From Patiria pectinifera (Eukaryota > Echinodermata > Asteroidea > Valvatida > Asterinidae): a DNA stretch of 64,000 nucleotides. The notes under the pieces are model-generated. The model did not search any database, was not told where the DNA came from, and worked only from the letters and a program-made list of their open reading frames with translations. Positions 11,743-32,316 of this stretch are shown piece by piece. The stretch spans positions 35,856,900 to 35,920,899 of the forward strand of contig CM057149.1 in the NCBI GenBank assembly GCA_029964075.1, in the 5' to 3' direction. Made by a program: the position numbers and the translations under genes. Positions within the stretch are counted from its first letter, which is position 1. Every line of letters starts with the position of its first letter.

Positions 11743-11953
11743 CTATCATAATTACGGCAGTCAACTGTCCGGTTCTCCGACCTGACAATATTCAACGTCA
11801 GGATCTTTTGCTTTTGGAACCACTTTTATTTCCAATCCTTTAAAAATAGTGTGTTGTTTTATTCCAACGTTGCATTTCTTAAATAGGTGCTGCATTTAAC
11901 TCACTGGCTGACTGAACTTTATCTACATCTTCGCTGAACATTAAACTCCAATC

Positions 11954-21818
<9,865 letters not shown>

Positions 21819-21999
21819 TTGGATTTGAAGCTGACGAGAATTTGTGTAAATATCCTGAGTGGATTTCAACTGCAAGGATGCGAACTTAACACTCGTAACT
21901 CATGATTTACTAGGAACCATACCCATCCTGGCAAATTCCAACACCATATGGGAAACTGCACACACATATTTCTGACTTAGTTTCTGGAGGTGTGCCAAC

Positions 22000-23225
22000 C
22001 CAATGTGAAAGACTGTCAGTTTAGGGGTACTGTACCCATCCTGACAGATTCCAACAAAACATGCCGTTGGGGTTTGATGGGTTGAGTTCTGTTAGGGTTA
22101 AGGGAGTCAGGTTTGAGAGTCTGGTTACCGGAGAGCAGTGGTTTTGAATATACCTGAAAAGGATGCCAGACAAACCTCCTTGGACTAGTCGGGTGGCTCA
22201 AGATAAAGTATTAAAGTTGTGTATGTGGGATTGGTTGCCAGACATGCTTGATAGTACGATGGCATTTTAGTGTAGGGCTGTGGCTAGTCACAGTGCTGGC
22301 CAAAGGCAGAAATCAAGAGCCACAGCCCAAAACATAAGATTTGAGACCAGATGTGTATTAAAATCACTAGCCCCCAGTCCAAAGAGACAAACATTGGAGT
22401 CCGCTGTTATCTTTATGCCAAGATGCCTTTTATGTACATGTGGAATACAGTACCTGTTTGTGCAAATGTGATCCTTTGAATGAAGTTGACCCCACATCAT
22501 GGTACACAAGAACAGTAATGTGCTGGATGTTTCCTGACTCATTATGAGTGAAATATTGAGGCCGAGTTTGGACTAGCAATAGTAGTGTTGGTGTCCATAG
22601 GCAAGCTACTTAACCTTAACTTTGCCCTCTTTATTATGCATTATTATACAAACAATGAATGTGTATGAGTGCAATGAATGGTAAGAAGAAATTATGCATT
22701 ATAGGGAGAATTTCAGAATATCATCAAACGCGCATACAGTATTGAAGCATGTTGCTTCTCGGGAATTTGAAAACATTTTGAACTGTATTAAACCTAGATC
22801 AGAAATAGCTCAAGTGATGTGGGGAAGTTGCCAAAACAGAACTGGAAAATTTAATCTGAATACTAAATCGTTCCCAGGTTTGCTTTTGAGATTCACAAAG
22901 ATGTTTGTACCCTCAGGCATGTCATTTTGTATTATTACTATGAGATTTTTTTTTTAATATTTACTTTTAATGAAGTGTGGAGTGCATCGTTTTTCATGTG
23001 TTTCTCCAAATCTGTTGTTGCTGTAACTCACCAGTTTCCAAAATAGAGTTCTCCTGAGTCAATACAGAACTTAAAAATGGGTACATTTGTGAAGTTTGTC
23101 TACAAGGTACCCATTGTTTTTTGTTGTTCCCCCACTTAAATGTAGTGCTAGTATTAGTTGTTTGTCTATTTTGCAGTAAAACTGAGGAATGAGATTCCCA
23201 TGTTATTATGTTTTATTTACTTCTC
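22000..23225 (+). other. 3' flank of TMEM209, no gene seen
   Basis: No coding signal is apparent after the TMEM209 stop. ATTAAA hexamers occur near 22210 and 22789, and the first AATAAA is at about 24016 inside a foldback. The poly(A) site cannot be chosen from sequence alone. Confidence 0.3.
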
Positions 23226-23480
23226 TTAAAGGGAAGATACAACATTTGCAAACATCAAAAAACGAAATGATCAAATTATCACGAAATACCTTACGGAATT
23301 GCTAGGGAATGGCCGTCTAAAGCATCCTGTAAAAGCGTGGCTCCTGGTATGCTGACATTTTCAAGAAAAAGTGCATTTTTCCAACGCTGGTCGGCCGACC
23401 AGTGTTGGAGAAAACTGGCTTTTTTTCAAAAAGTGCTCCTGAAATTTGATATTTAGTTACTCCGCATTTTCTTTGCAATT
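23226..23480. mobile_element. TTAAAGGGAA-ended repeat, copy 1
   Basis: It shares the TTAAAGGGAA-ATACAACATTTGC end, the AGCATCCTGTAAAA segment and the CGCTGGTCGGCCGACCAG palindrome (about 23386) with the elements at 34530-34943 and 42119-42642. The right end is not clear. Confidence 0.6.
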
Positions 23481-23615
23481 GATTACACACCTGTGAAGGA
23501 GTACAAGCCTGCTAGACTGATTTGCTAATCTAACAATCCCCAAAGTCTATATATTGCTCCATTTAATCTTAAGTGGGGTCAGGGAACCAGACTATAAGAA
23601 CATGATTGGTTTTTT

Positions 23616-23651
23616 GGAAAAGTGTTTAAGACCAGTCTTAAACACTTTTCC
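23616..23651. repeat. 36-bp inverted repeat
   Basis: GGAAAAGTGTTTAAGAC and its complement are separated by two bases. Confidence 0.9.
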
Positions 23652-24011
23652 AGTGTCACATAAAATGTGGACTCCTAAAAATCCAGTGCCTCTTACCGTT
23701 TTATTGGTTGAACAATCACAGTCCTCACGTAGGCATGCGCAACACTACCAGCGAGTCAGAATTTTATAGTTCTAAATTCAAAACGCAACGCCCCAGGTGC
23801 GTTCTGCGCGACATCGCGTCCATGTCGCGCAGAACATGCTACGCGCGCGTCAATCTCCATAAAAGGGTTGTTTACATCTTACTCGCCAGCTGAAAATTCC
23901 ATTATTTTGCTAGAGGGATGTTTCAAAAAGCATGAAGTGAACTTGCTGAACAAAATCAGGATTTTTGAATGAATTGTTTGATCTTTTTTTACCGAAAAGG
24001 TATTTATGAAT

Positions 24012-24176
24012 GGGAATAAATGTGTGCTCGGTCGGTATTTATCACTCTGTTTAATACCACTTAGAGTCTGGGTGCTGATAATTACCCTCGCCTCCGGCTC
24101 GGGTAATTATCAGCACCCAGACTCTAAGTGGTATTAAACAGAGTGATAAAAACCTCCGGAGCACACATTTATTCCC
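24012..24176. repeat. 165-bp foldback palindrome
   Basis: The arms of about 75 bp (GGGAATAAATGTGTGCTC inward to GGTGCTGATAATTACCC) are near-perfect inverted copies around a short CCTCGCCTCCGGCTCGGG centre. Confidence 0.9.
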
Positions 24177-24895
24177 TTATTATTATTTTTTTGTTGATAT
24201 GAATTTCAGAATTATTTTTAACAATATCTGGCAGAAGTAAATGTATGACGGCTGTTAATAAAATGAAGGTCTGACAGTTTGCAAGATAGAATACATCAGA
24301 ATGATTTCATTTGTGATGTTTACTTGAAGACCGGGAAAAATGTCGCTAAAAAAATGCACAATTAATTCCAATACCAGACTGCTACCTTTCCCTCCCCTTG
24401 AAGTTGTGTATTTTTGGCGCAAGTTTTTGAATCTCAAGACACAGCTCCAAAATGTTAAACTGTACTGATAACTAAAGAGACACTAAGTACTAAGCTGTGT
24501 AGCAGTTCACAAACTTTTTTTCAGTAGCCGGGTACTATTATGTTCATGAGGAAAGATCAGTGACGTCCAGCATTGCATTGTTATATTATCCCATTTACTC
24601 CATTAAAAGGATTTTAAAGAACAGCTGTCGTCAAGCTGCCGCAATTAGCCTAGTGGATAGTGAGAAGGACTATAGATGGAAAGATCCTTGGTTCCAAATT
24701 TGTCTTAGGGACTATTTTATTAATGAAAGGTTTGCAGAAACACCATTTGCGCATAATTTCTCAACTAAGAGAATGATTATAAGATGGAATTTTGCGTCGG
24801 GGTGATATAAGTCAAATTAGGTTTTGCCCTTCACCGACGTTTTTTAAACACTGTATACTCAGTGTGTTACCTCCCGGGTGAAAGTTGGAAAAAAT

Positions 24896-24966
24896 CACTC
24901 GGGTGGGACTCGAACCCACGACCTCCTGCTTTCTAGTGCAGACGTCTTACCACTCGACCACCGAGC
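24896..24966 (-). tRNA. tRNA-Ser(AGA)-like sequence, left arm of foldback
   Basis: The reverse complement reads GCTCGGTGGTCGAGTGG, then a CTAGAAA anticodon loop and a perfect GTGGG-TTCGAGT-CCCAC T arm. The GTGGTCGAGTGG D region and the loop resemble tRNA-Ser(AGA), but the anticodon stem pairs only out of register and the acceptor stem is incomplete. An identical copy lies inverted at 25236-25306. Most likely it is a tRNA-derived sequence carried by a mobile element. Confidence 0.5.
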
Positions 24967-25235
24967 TAACGGGATCGGTTGGCCGGTTCGAATCTGCTGT
25001 ACATAGCAGCGGGTACCGCATAAACTATTATAAGATGGAATTTTGCGTCGGGGTGATATAAATCAAATTAGGTTTTGCCCTTCACCGACGTTTTTTTAGG
25101 GCAAAAACCTAATTTGATTTAGGGCAAAACCTAATTTGATTTATATCACCCCGACGCAAAATTCCATCTTATAATAGTTTATGCGGTACCCGCTGCTATG
25201 TACAGCAGATTCGAACCGGCCAACCGATCCCGTTA

Positions 25236-25306
25236 GCTCGGTGGTCGAGTGGTAAGACGTCTGCACTAGAAAGCAGGAGGTCGTGGGTTCGAGTCCCACC
25301 CGAGTG
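25236..25306 (+). tRNA. tRNA-Ser(AGA)-like sequence, right arm of foldback
   Basis: This is the inverted copy of the sequence at 24896-24966, identical over 71 bases, with intact box A-like and box B (GGTTCGAGTCC) promoters. It belongs to the 290-bp inverted repeat around 25101. Confidence 0.5.
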
Positions 25307-25402
25307 ATTTTTTCCAACTTTCACCCGGGAGGTAACACACTGAGTATACAGTGTTTAAAAAACCGTCGGTGAAGGGCAAAACCTAATTTGAACTAAGAGA
25401 AT

Positions 25403-25532
25403 GGTTCTGAAAAGAACCAGAGGTATAAACTCGATGTTCCGGTCAGTGTGCTCTGACCGTCTGACTCTCCTGAAGACGGTCAGAGCATACTGATCGGAAC
25501 GTCGAGTTTATACCTCTGGTTCTTTCAGAACC
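25403..25532. repeat. 130-bp hairpin
   Basis: GGTTCTGAAAAGAACCAGAG...GGTCAGTGTGCTCTGACCGTC pairs with its inverted copy; the loop is about CTGACTCTCCTGAA. Confidence 0.85.
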
Positions 25533-26245
25533 ATTCTCTTAGTTGAGAAATTATTCGCACATGGTGTTTCCGCAAACCTTTCATTCTTTAGTATCTCCAC
25601 CATACAAAGCCTCAAATCTTACTATTTTAATTGAAGGGAAAAAAGGGTCCAAGAACCTAAGTGACTTGAAAAGAAAATTGCGAACTGCTACACAGGTTTA
25701 GTATATAGTGCCTTCCGATAACTAACTCATTCTTTTGGCATATAAAAATCCAGGGAGAGTTACTCCAGCACGTGAATTGGAATCCAGACTACCCTAAAGG
25801 AATGGACACAAGCAAAATGAAACTGATCAAACAAAGGCACTGAATGTTCCATCAGTCATTCATAATGAAACCGGTTTCCTTTGACGTTTGCAGTCCCCCT
25901 TTTTTCTGATGCCTGAAATGTCAGCGTCTGTGAGAGTGTCTATTTCTGGCAGTTTTGCGCCAGACATTTCAGGATCCGACATGATCACGTTTAAAAAAAA
26001 AAAGGTGCAGCTGTTTGAACCTGAACCCTGGGCAAAACATTACTCATGCATTAACGTCTTGTATGTCTGCCACACATGCCAAAATGTCACATTCTGGAAG
26101 TACCAGGAATGTGTCAACAACATTTGCATGCCAGCTGCTTCGCTGAATCTTGTCAAGAAAAGATTAGGTAAACCCCGCAAAGATGGCTCCAGTGCGCAAA
26201 ATATTCTGTTCAATTAATTTAGAACGACTATCCACTGGAAATCTT

Positions 26246-26453
26246 TTGGAAAGAATACAGTATCCAGACGCCACTTCTTTGGTTGCGTACAAAGTCTATG
26301 GAGAGTCAAGTGCATTTTCAAAATTTTTCTAAAAAAGTTGGCAAAGTTTCTCAGTCCCAGATTCATGTCTTTTCAACATTTTTGCAATGACTGACCTTCA
26401 TGGAGATATTATATGATGAAAAAAAGTGGTGTCAGGATGCAATGTTCTTTCCA
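26246..26453. mobile_element. TIR element, relative of 10741-10957
   Basis: It shares ACAAAGTCTATGGAGAGTCA, the GACTGACCT and CAGTCCCAGATTCATGTCTT segments, and CCACTT...AAGTGGTGTC ends with the element at 10741-10957, in opposite orientation. Confidence 0.65.
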
Positions 26454-26660
26454 GTCTTTTCATGCATCTGGTCTGCACAATAGGACAGATTTAGCCAATT
26501 TAGTGGTGTTACAGGTTAACCTATACAATAGCACTGCTTGGCTCTCTTCAGCAGTCTCCACCCAAAGTCACAGGTGACCGTCAGTCAGTCAGTCAGTGAT
26601 TCAGTGATAGATACGAGGATACCAGGCTGGCCCTCTGGGACCAGCAAAATGCTCGGAGCA

Positions 26661-26839
26661 ATAGACCTTTATCATGATGCCACCATTTCAGTCATGTTCC
26701 CTGTATCCCACAACAGTTACTGAATGATAATGTTTTTGTGCAAAAAGGAACCAGACTATTTTTCCTTCCAGCCTCGCTTTGGTTACGTTGATTTGAATGG
26801 GAAAAAAATCAAGATGGCTGCAACATGATAATGGTCTAT
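26661..26839. mobile_element. Short TIR element, relative at 19699-19865
   Basis: The ends ATAGACCTTTATCATGATG and CAACATGATAATGGTCTAT are inverted. A collinear copy without clear ends lies in TMEM209 intron 11 (19699-19865, with GGAACCAGACTATTTTTCC). Confidence 0.75.
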
Positions 26840-28330
26840 AGGACTTTTCTGTTCAAAGTAACTTGTGCTTGAAACTGGACAACATTTAATTAAGAAAATG
26901 AGAACAAAGGCACACTTCAATAATTGTCATTGTTTGGAAGTGTGTATTCATTTAATGCATGACCACCTGATTATTTCAGTTTTGCAATTTTTATTTTTAT
27001 TTCCGTTTTTATAAATTCTTTTAATTTAATTTCTATTATCAGCCAATGAAACCAGCATTGGCCTTTTGAGTTGTCAGCCCTTCATTGGCCACAGGTACCA
27101 GGCAAACATCCAATAGTTTCACAATACTAGCATCCAGATGCCAGCCAAATCCACTTTGTCTGCCTGTACATGTTTACAATAGCCATTTCTCAAATCTTGG
27201 TTTCACCTCCAGTTTTGGCTTTGAATCTAGTTTCCTTATTTTAGACCAATGATTTCAGGTTTTTTTAATCTCAATATGTCCCCTGTTTCATCTACAGAAA
27301 TATCTCATCTTGTAATATGAGACCAAAACCTGACGTTTTTTTTTCAATTTGCTGTCAACATTAAGGGCCTTCAAGGGTTTGAGAGCCGGGGATAAATCTG
27401 AATCCGGAGACAATACTGGTGATGAAGTCTAAGTTTGAGAATTGGCTCATATTAAGTACGATTAGAGCTTTACTAAAGTCTGGTACCCAGAAGCATTACA
27501 AGCTGTGATCAGCACAAGTTCATTTGAAACTACTACAAAGTCTGCAAAGCTAGCTGCAACTGTTTTTGTTCTCAGACAAATGTTGATAATTCTGTACTCA
27601 ATTTTTGTTTGTTTGCCTGAAAATATTCAATCAGCAAAAACCAAAATTATTCCTTTATTGCATTGAACATGAGCAGTTGATGAGGATCACGTAAACAAAT
27701 AAGCACCAAAAGCTGACTAACAGAAGATTAATAACATGTAATAATACCCTTTTGCAGCATAATATTAAGTAAGAATTAAACATGCTAAATAGATCTCTTT
27801 GAACAAAGTTTGAAATTTTAAAGCTTCAAACATAAAGTTTGCAATGTATTTTTCAGACTTCACTGAATTTTCTTTTCAAGCAACATTACTTTCGTCAAGA
27901 GCAACTATGAAGCATTAATAACAATACAACACTGTCTAACTTTTTACAAATGATATACTTTTAATCCGAGTTGAAACTTTTCCAAATTATATACAGATTA
28001 CTGGCCCCATTTCAACAAGAATTAAGACTGGGCCAACCAGGGTTTTTGACAAACGGTTTAGTCAAAATACAGCAAATGTGCCAATTGTTACTATATCTTA
28101 CAAGCAAACATCAAACTAATCTCTGTTTTGCCAAATCCTATAGAAGTTGTGTGTTACAGTCATTGACATGACCTTTGTTTCTGGTATATAAGCATTCCTT
28201 TTTAAGTACACATATATACACATACAGTCTGTTTTATACCTTACCGAGTGTCACTTGTGAACTAGACTTGCTTACTCCCAACCGTGGCCAAACCATTTGA
28301 CTCAGATGACTACCTAGACCCCTTAGACCA

Positions 28331-28616
28331 ATCACAAATCCTCTACATAAACGACTTCCCCAAATTTCTGGTTGGAGGCGTGATGTGGCACTACCGCGCC
28401 ATGTGTGTGTGAGACTCGGCACGCGAGTGCAGTCTTTCAGTGGCCAAATTTCTGTCAGGACGCCAGCTGTCAGCAATCATGGCGTGCACGCATTGTTCTA
28501 CATGGTCTATGCGTTGTTCTATGCATGGACGCGGCACATCACGCATGTAGACAATCCGTTCCGTGCATTTTGTACACAAGCTCAGATGAGTCGTTTATCC
28601 TTGTGTAAATTATCCG
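28331..28616. mobile_element. TIR element, relative of 61778-61930
   Basis: It shares TTCCCCAAATTTCTGGTT, GGCGTGAT-TGGCACT, CATTTTGTACACAAGCTCAG and GAGTCGTTTATCCTTGT with the element at 61778-61930. The ends are inverted but diverged. Confidence 0.7.
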
Positions 28617-30780
28617 TGGACCAACTGTTTTAAGTATTTTTAAGCGTTGAATACACTGAGTCTGGTGTCTGTACCTACTCTCATCGTTCAACACAGTCTA
28701 GTCTGACGGTCTGGTGCCTACACTAGGAATAATCACTTCAAATTTACTCCTGTAACTTATGAAATATCATATCTCACATCAAAGCTGGCCTCCAAATGTG
28801 AAATACATATTACTGATGAATCTCAAGCTTTTTTAAAAACTGCTTCTAGTTTTAATAGTCTGGTCTAATACTAGATTAGGAATTTGTTCTCCTGAATGTA
28901 GCTACTCCTAGAGTCTTGGGAATGTTGGCACCCAGACCCAAGAAATTCCACCCATACCTCATAGGTGTTTATTAGCATGAATAAACCATGCATTAGGTCT
29001 GCTCGAAAGTACCAAAATTGCCATAGACTGGATTTGATTCGCCTCGTGTGGCATTTTTAAAAGGTTTTGTGCATAGTCTGGTGAACACAGCATAACCATG
29101 GTCTTAGTGTTGCTTTTGTTCTTGTACAAAAGGCGTGAGTTGTTAAAAAAAAAAAGGTCCTTTGAGAAGGCTGCTTGTAAAGGTTTAGCAGAATGGTCTA
29201 CGTGCACAGACAGGCCGTGTGTAGAGCCTCCAGTGCGGATTGTCGTTATTAGTCACTCTCACAACTTAAGTCCATAAAAAGGGAAAAGAAGGGTGAAAAA
29301 AAGGCACAAAAAGGAAAGTTAAATAGGACACAGATGCCTTAGTCACATCCTTAATGGTAAAGCGCCGTCTTGCGACCAACCATGTTATGTATTCAAAATT
29401 GTGAAAGATTTCATTTGCTTGGAATCACTGTTTTGAAACATATGTTATGGTTTACATCAAAGCCTACAAGAGCTATACCCCTTGGAAATTGTATCACGAG
29501 ACAAAAAATTTGTTCCCAAAGTTTCTCTTTGTCAAAGGACAACTGACTAGAAACTCATCCGAGTTGATATATTGTTCCTAAAATATGATCATGACTGTGA
29601 AACACACATTTCTCCTCTTGAAAAATCAGTCTTTAAAATAGTTTAACTTTAAAAAATAAACTTACTTTCTCGAAGAAAAGTAACATTAAAACTTCTTTTC
29701 TAATCCTTAAAATGCAACTGGTGTTATTTCTTTTGAGTAAAAAAAGAGATATTTACACTTTTTGTTTGGAAAACAACATTGTTTTTCAAACTGGAACCTT
29801 TTGCAATCCATAATCGCTCCGCATACACTTAAGGCACGTTCTACAATATGTCCCACAACATAGTGAATTTATTTACAAAATAATGTATAAAAATGAATAC
29901 GATATTTACAAAGAGTTCACCAATATCTGTTACACAGAAATTCTTAATGTTCATTCCTACAGAATTCGCAGCAAAATCATGCATCCAAACAAAATTATAT
30001 TTCAAATTATACTCAAAGTTTTAAAATATCATTACTCTCTTGCAATGAGTGCCAAAAGTTTATACCGAAATACGCAAAAAAAATTGGGGGGAAAAATATA
30101 AGTCCACTTTCAGTACACAAACCTAATTTAAGTCAAATGCCAAGATTCATCACAAACCAATTTTCATTCAAATCTGCTTTAATGTTGTTTAACAATTCAC
30201 ATGATTTTTTTTCAGCTTCACCATGATGACAGAAAGGTTTCCTTCCAGAAAATATTTCATGCCACTTTGATACATTTTCCCACCAACAAAACAATGTATA
30301 CAAAATATAAGCTCCTTTCTATATTCTTTATCAAAAGTATTTTTTTATTCCTCAAAATAAATTTCAATTAAGTGACTCAGCATTTGTAAATCACGTACAA
30401 AATCAATCTTTTAGTTTTACCAAATTTCATCTTGCTTAATTAGATTTTCCCCAAATCCAAACCCCATATTCATTTATCTATCTTTCAAAACAATATTCCA
30501 AACGAATGGAGGCAACATTTACAAATCAAGATAAACAGTTCATGATGACCCCAAATTTATAAAAGGTCAGGCAGGTCACATCACACGGCCAAGATGACCT
30601 AACAGGCAAATTCAGTTAGTAATAACTTAAGACAGGAAGCTCGACAAAATAACGTTACATTATACACACATGTACATTCACTTCCTGCAATGCTCCAGTC
30701 AAAAAAAGTTTCCACCTCTAAAATGACGCACTTCCGAAGATGCAGCTTTGTTATGACAAGCACCGCCCCACCCCTTGAGA

Positions 30781-30807
30781 GGGCGGGGAAGGGGGGTGGG
30801 AGAAGGG
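30781..30807 (+). other. Potential G-quadruplex
   Basis: GGGCGGGGAAGGGGGG followed by TGGGAGAAGGG provides five G-runs of three or more within 27 bases. Confidence 0.6.
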
Positions 30808-31267
30808 AACGTCCGCAACCCTGGCGCAAATCTCTTAACTGAATTCCTGTATTTTTGCACACCCTGGAGGTCCAACAGCTGTCATCTGTCAAGTGTTGTT
30901 GCTCTTCCTGGCCCTGAGGGGGTGTAAAACCGAGAAAACCCCTTGTGGGTCTTATATGGTCTGCTGCATGCTCTTCTAGACGCCCTTCCGGGGTTTTTTT
31001 AGGGATGCGACAAGCGGGTCGTTACGGTGATCTGTGATGGTTAATAGCGGAGCCTGAGGTTGTAGACATCCTGCGAAACCTGGGAAAGAAAGATTGACCC
31101 TTATAAGGGTGACCTGCTTAAAAGAAGGGTCTTTATCTTTTGTTTTGTTTAATGCTGATTTACAAAATGGCATGTGTGGCAACTCAGGTGTCAAATAGGG
31201 TGATACATCCCCAGGGTGGTACTCATTGGTTTGTCATGACACACCTGTCGATCAGTCTTTTATTCCA

Positions 31268-31690
31268 TAGACTTAACCCTAACCGCCCTGAATCCTTCAA
31301 AGTCCTCTCTGCCAAAGTGGAGGAATTTGAAGGATTGAGGTTACATGGCAAAAGTGCATTACTGATTTCGTAGGATGCACTTTGTCAAGGGCTTAGGTTG
31401 GACCTTGTGTTGTTTTTGCTCTGCCATGCATCAATATAGGCCTGGATTATGCTGAAATCCTCCGTACTGCTCCAGGATGTCACTGGCCAAGCCTCAACAT
31501 ATTGACTGTCACTGCCGCAGGATATTGCAGGATTCAGGCAGTGGTCACCCCTCCACGGACCATATTCAAGAAACAATGGAGGACTTTGCAGGATAGAGGC
31601 TATATGCTATTTTACCATGAGGCCAATTGGAGGATTTTGCAGGATTGAGGCTACATCCTAGAAAAAAGGCCTAGTGAGTTAGCTTAAGGT
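31268..31690. mobile_element. TTAACCCTAAC-ended TIR element, second copy
   Basis: It is collinear with 14262-14690, including AGCCTCAACATATTGAC, GGCAGTGGTCACCCCTCC and CCAATTGGAGGATTTTGCAG. Confidence 0.8.
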
Positions 31691-32316
31691 ATCCAATATT
31701 TTTTTTTTTACACAAAGAATGTGCCACTTTCATCCTGGTGTTGGATTTTGGAAGCAAAATTGATTTTGGAAGTGAAACAATTGACAGTGACAATCTGTCA
31801 CTAGTAACCCTATGTATCAAATTTTATCAGGGTACAATTATGAACAGGTCTGTAGACTGGCCTCATATTGGTACAATTGACGGGTTAAAATGGCTGCTAC
31901 ACAAGCTGTACCAGTATTAATGGTCAACCAATCTATCAAACCACTTCAACGGGCTTTGGCAGTTATAGGGTGTAATCCTGAGGGATTTGTGGTAGTTGGT
32001 GACCAGCCTCAACAAAAGCTACCGAGAGGGGTGGGGGTTCAGGTTTTTTGATAGTTTGTGATAGTTACAAGTATATGGGGGTCAGTGCCACATACACTAC
32101 AATGTATGCTTGCTGTTTCCAGAAGCAAATCTCAGGGAATCGAAATTAACAACAGGGAGTCAACTCCAAAAGTTGAGCCAGGATTTTGATTTCAAGTTCG
32201 GAATCGAGTCTATTCAACTCTGGCATGGAGTCACCCAAGCCTAGCATACAGGCTTGTACAGTCTGGAAACACAACCGACTTACCTGGTCTAGGCCTCCAA
32301 CCCTGCCTGAGACAGC

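Larger units (their letters stand above)
24812..25391. repeat. 290-bp-arm inverted repeat centred near 25101
   Basis: TCAAATTAGGTTTTGCCCTT at the left is matched inverted at the right, and the arms agree almost base for base, including a 71-base tRNA-Ser-like sequence in each. Confidence 0.9.
24477..25713. mobile_element. Multi-layer foldback element with tRNA-like arms
   Basis: Outer inverted ends pair GTGTAGCAGTTCACAAAC (about 24496) with the complement at about 25682. Inside, GAAAGGTTTGCAGAAACACC...CTCAACTAAGAGAATG (about 24727) is inverted at 25528-25590. Two hairpins sit between these arms: 24812-25391 and 25403-25532. A further tRNA-like stretch (TAGCCTAGTGGATAGTG to CTTGGTTCCAAATT) is at about 24648-24702. 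It carries no convincing ORF. Confidence 0.8.
27000..32316. other. Intergenic or 3'UTR region, no coding exon seen
   Basis: It is AT-rich, without a convincing exon on either strand. It could include a long 3'UTR of the minus-strand con80-like gene. Minus-strand AATAAA signals occur near 30344 and 27654, among others. It contains the TIR elements at 28331 and 31268 and a G-rich tract at 30781. Confidence 0.35.
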
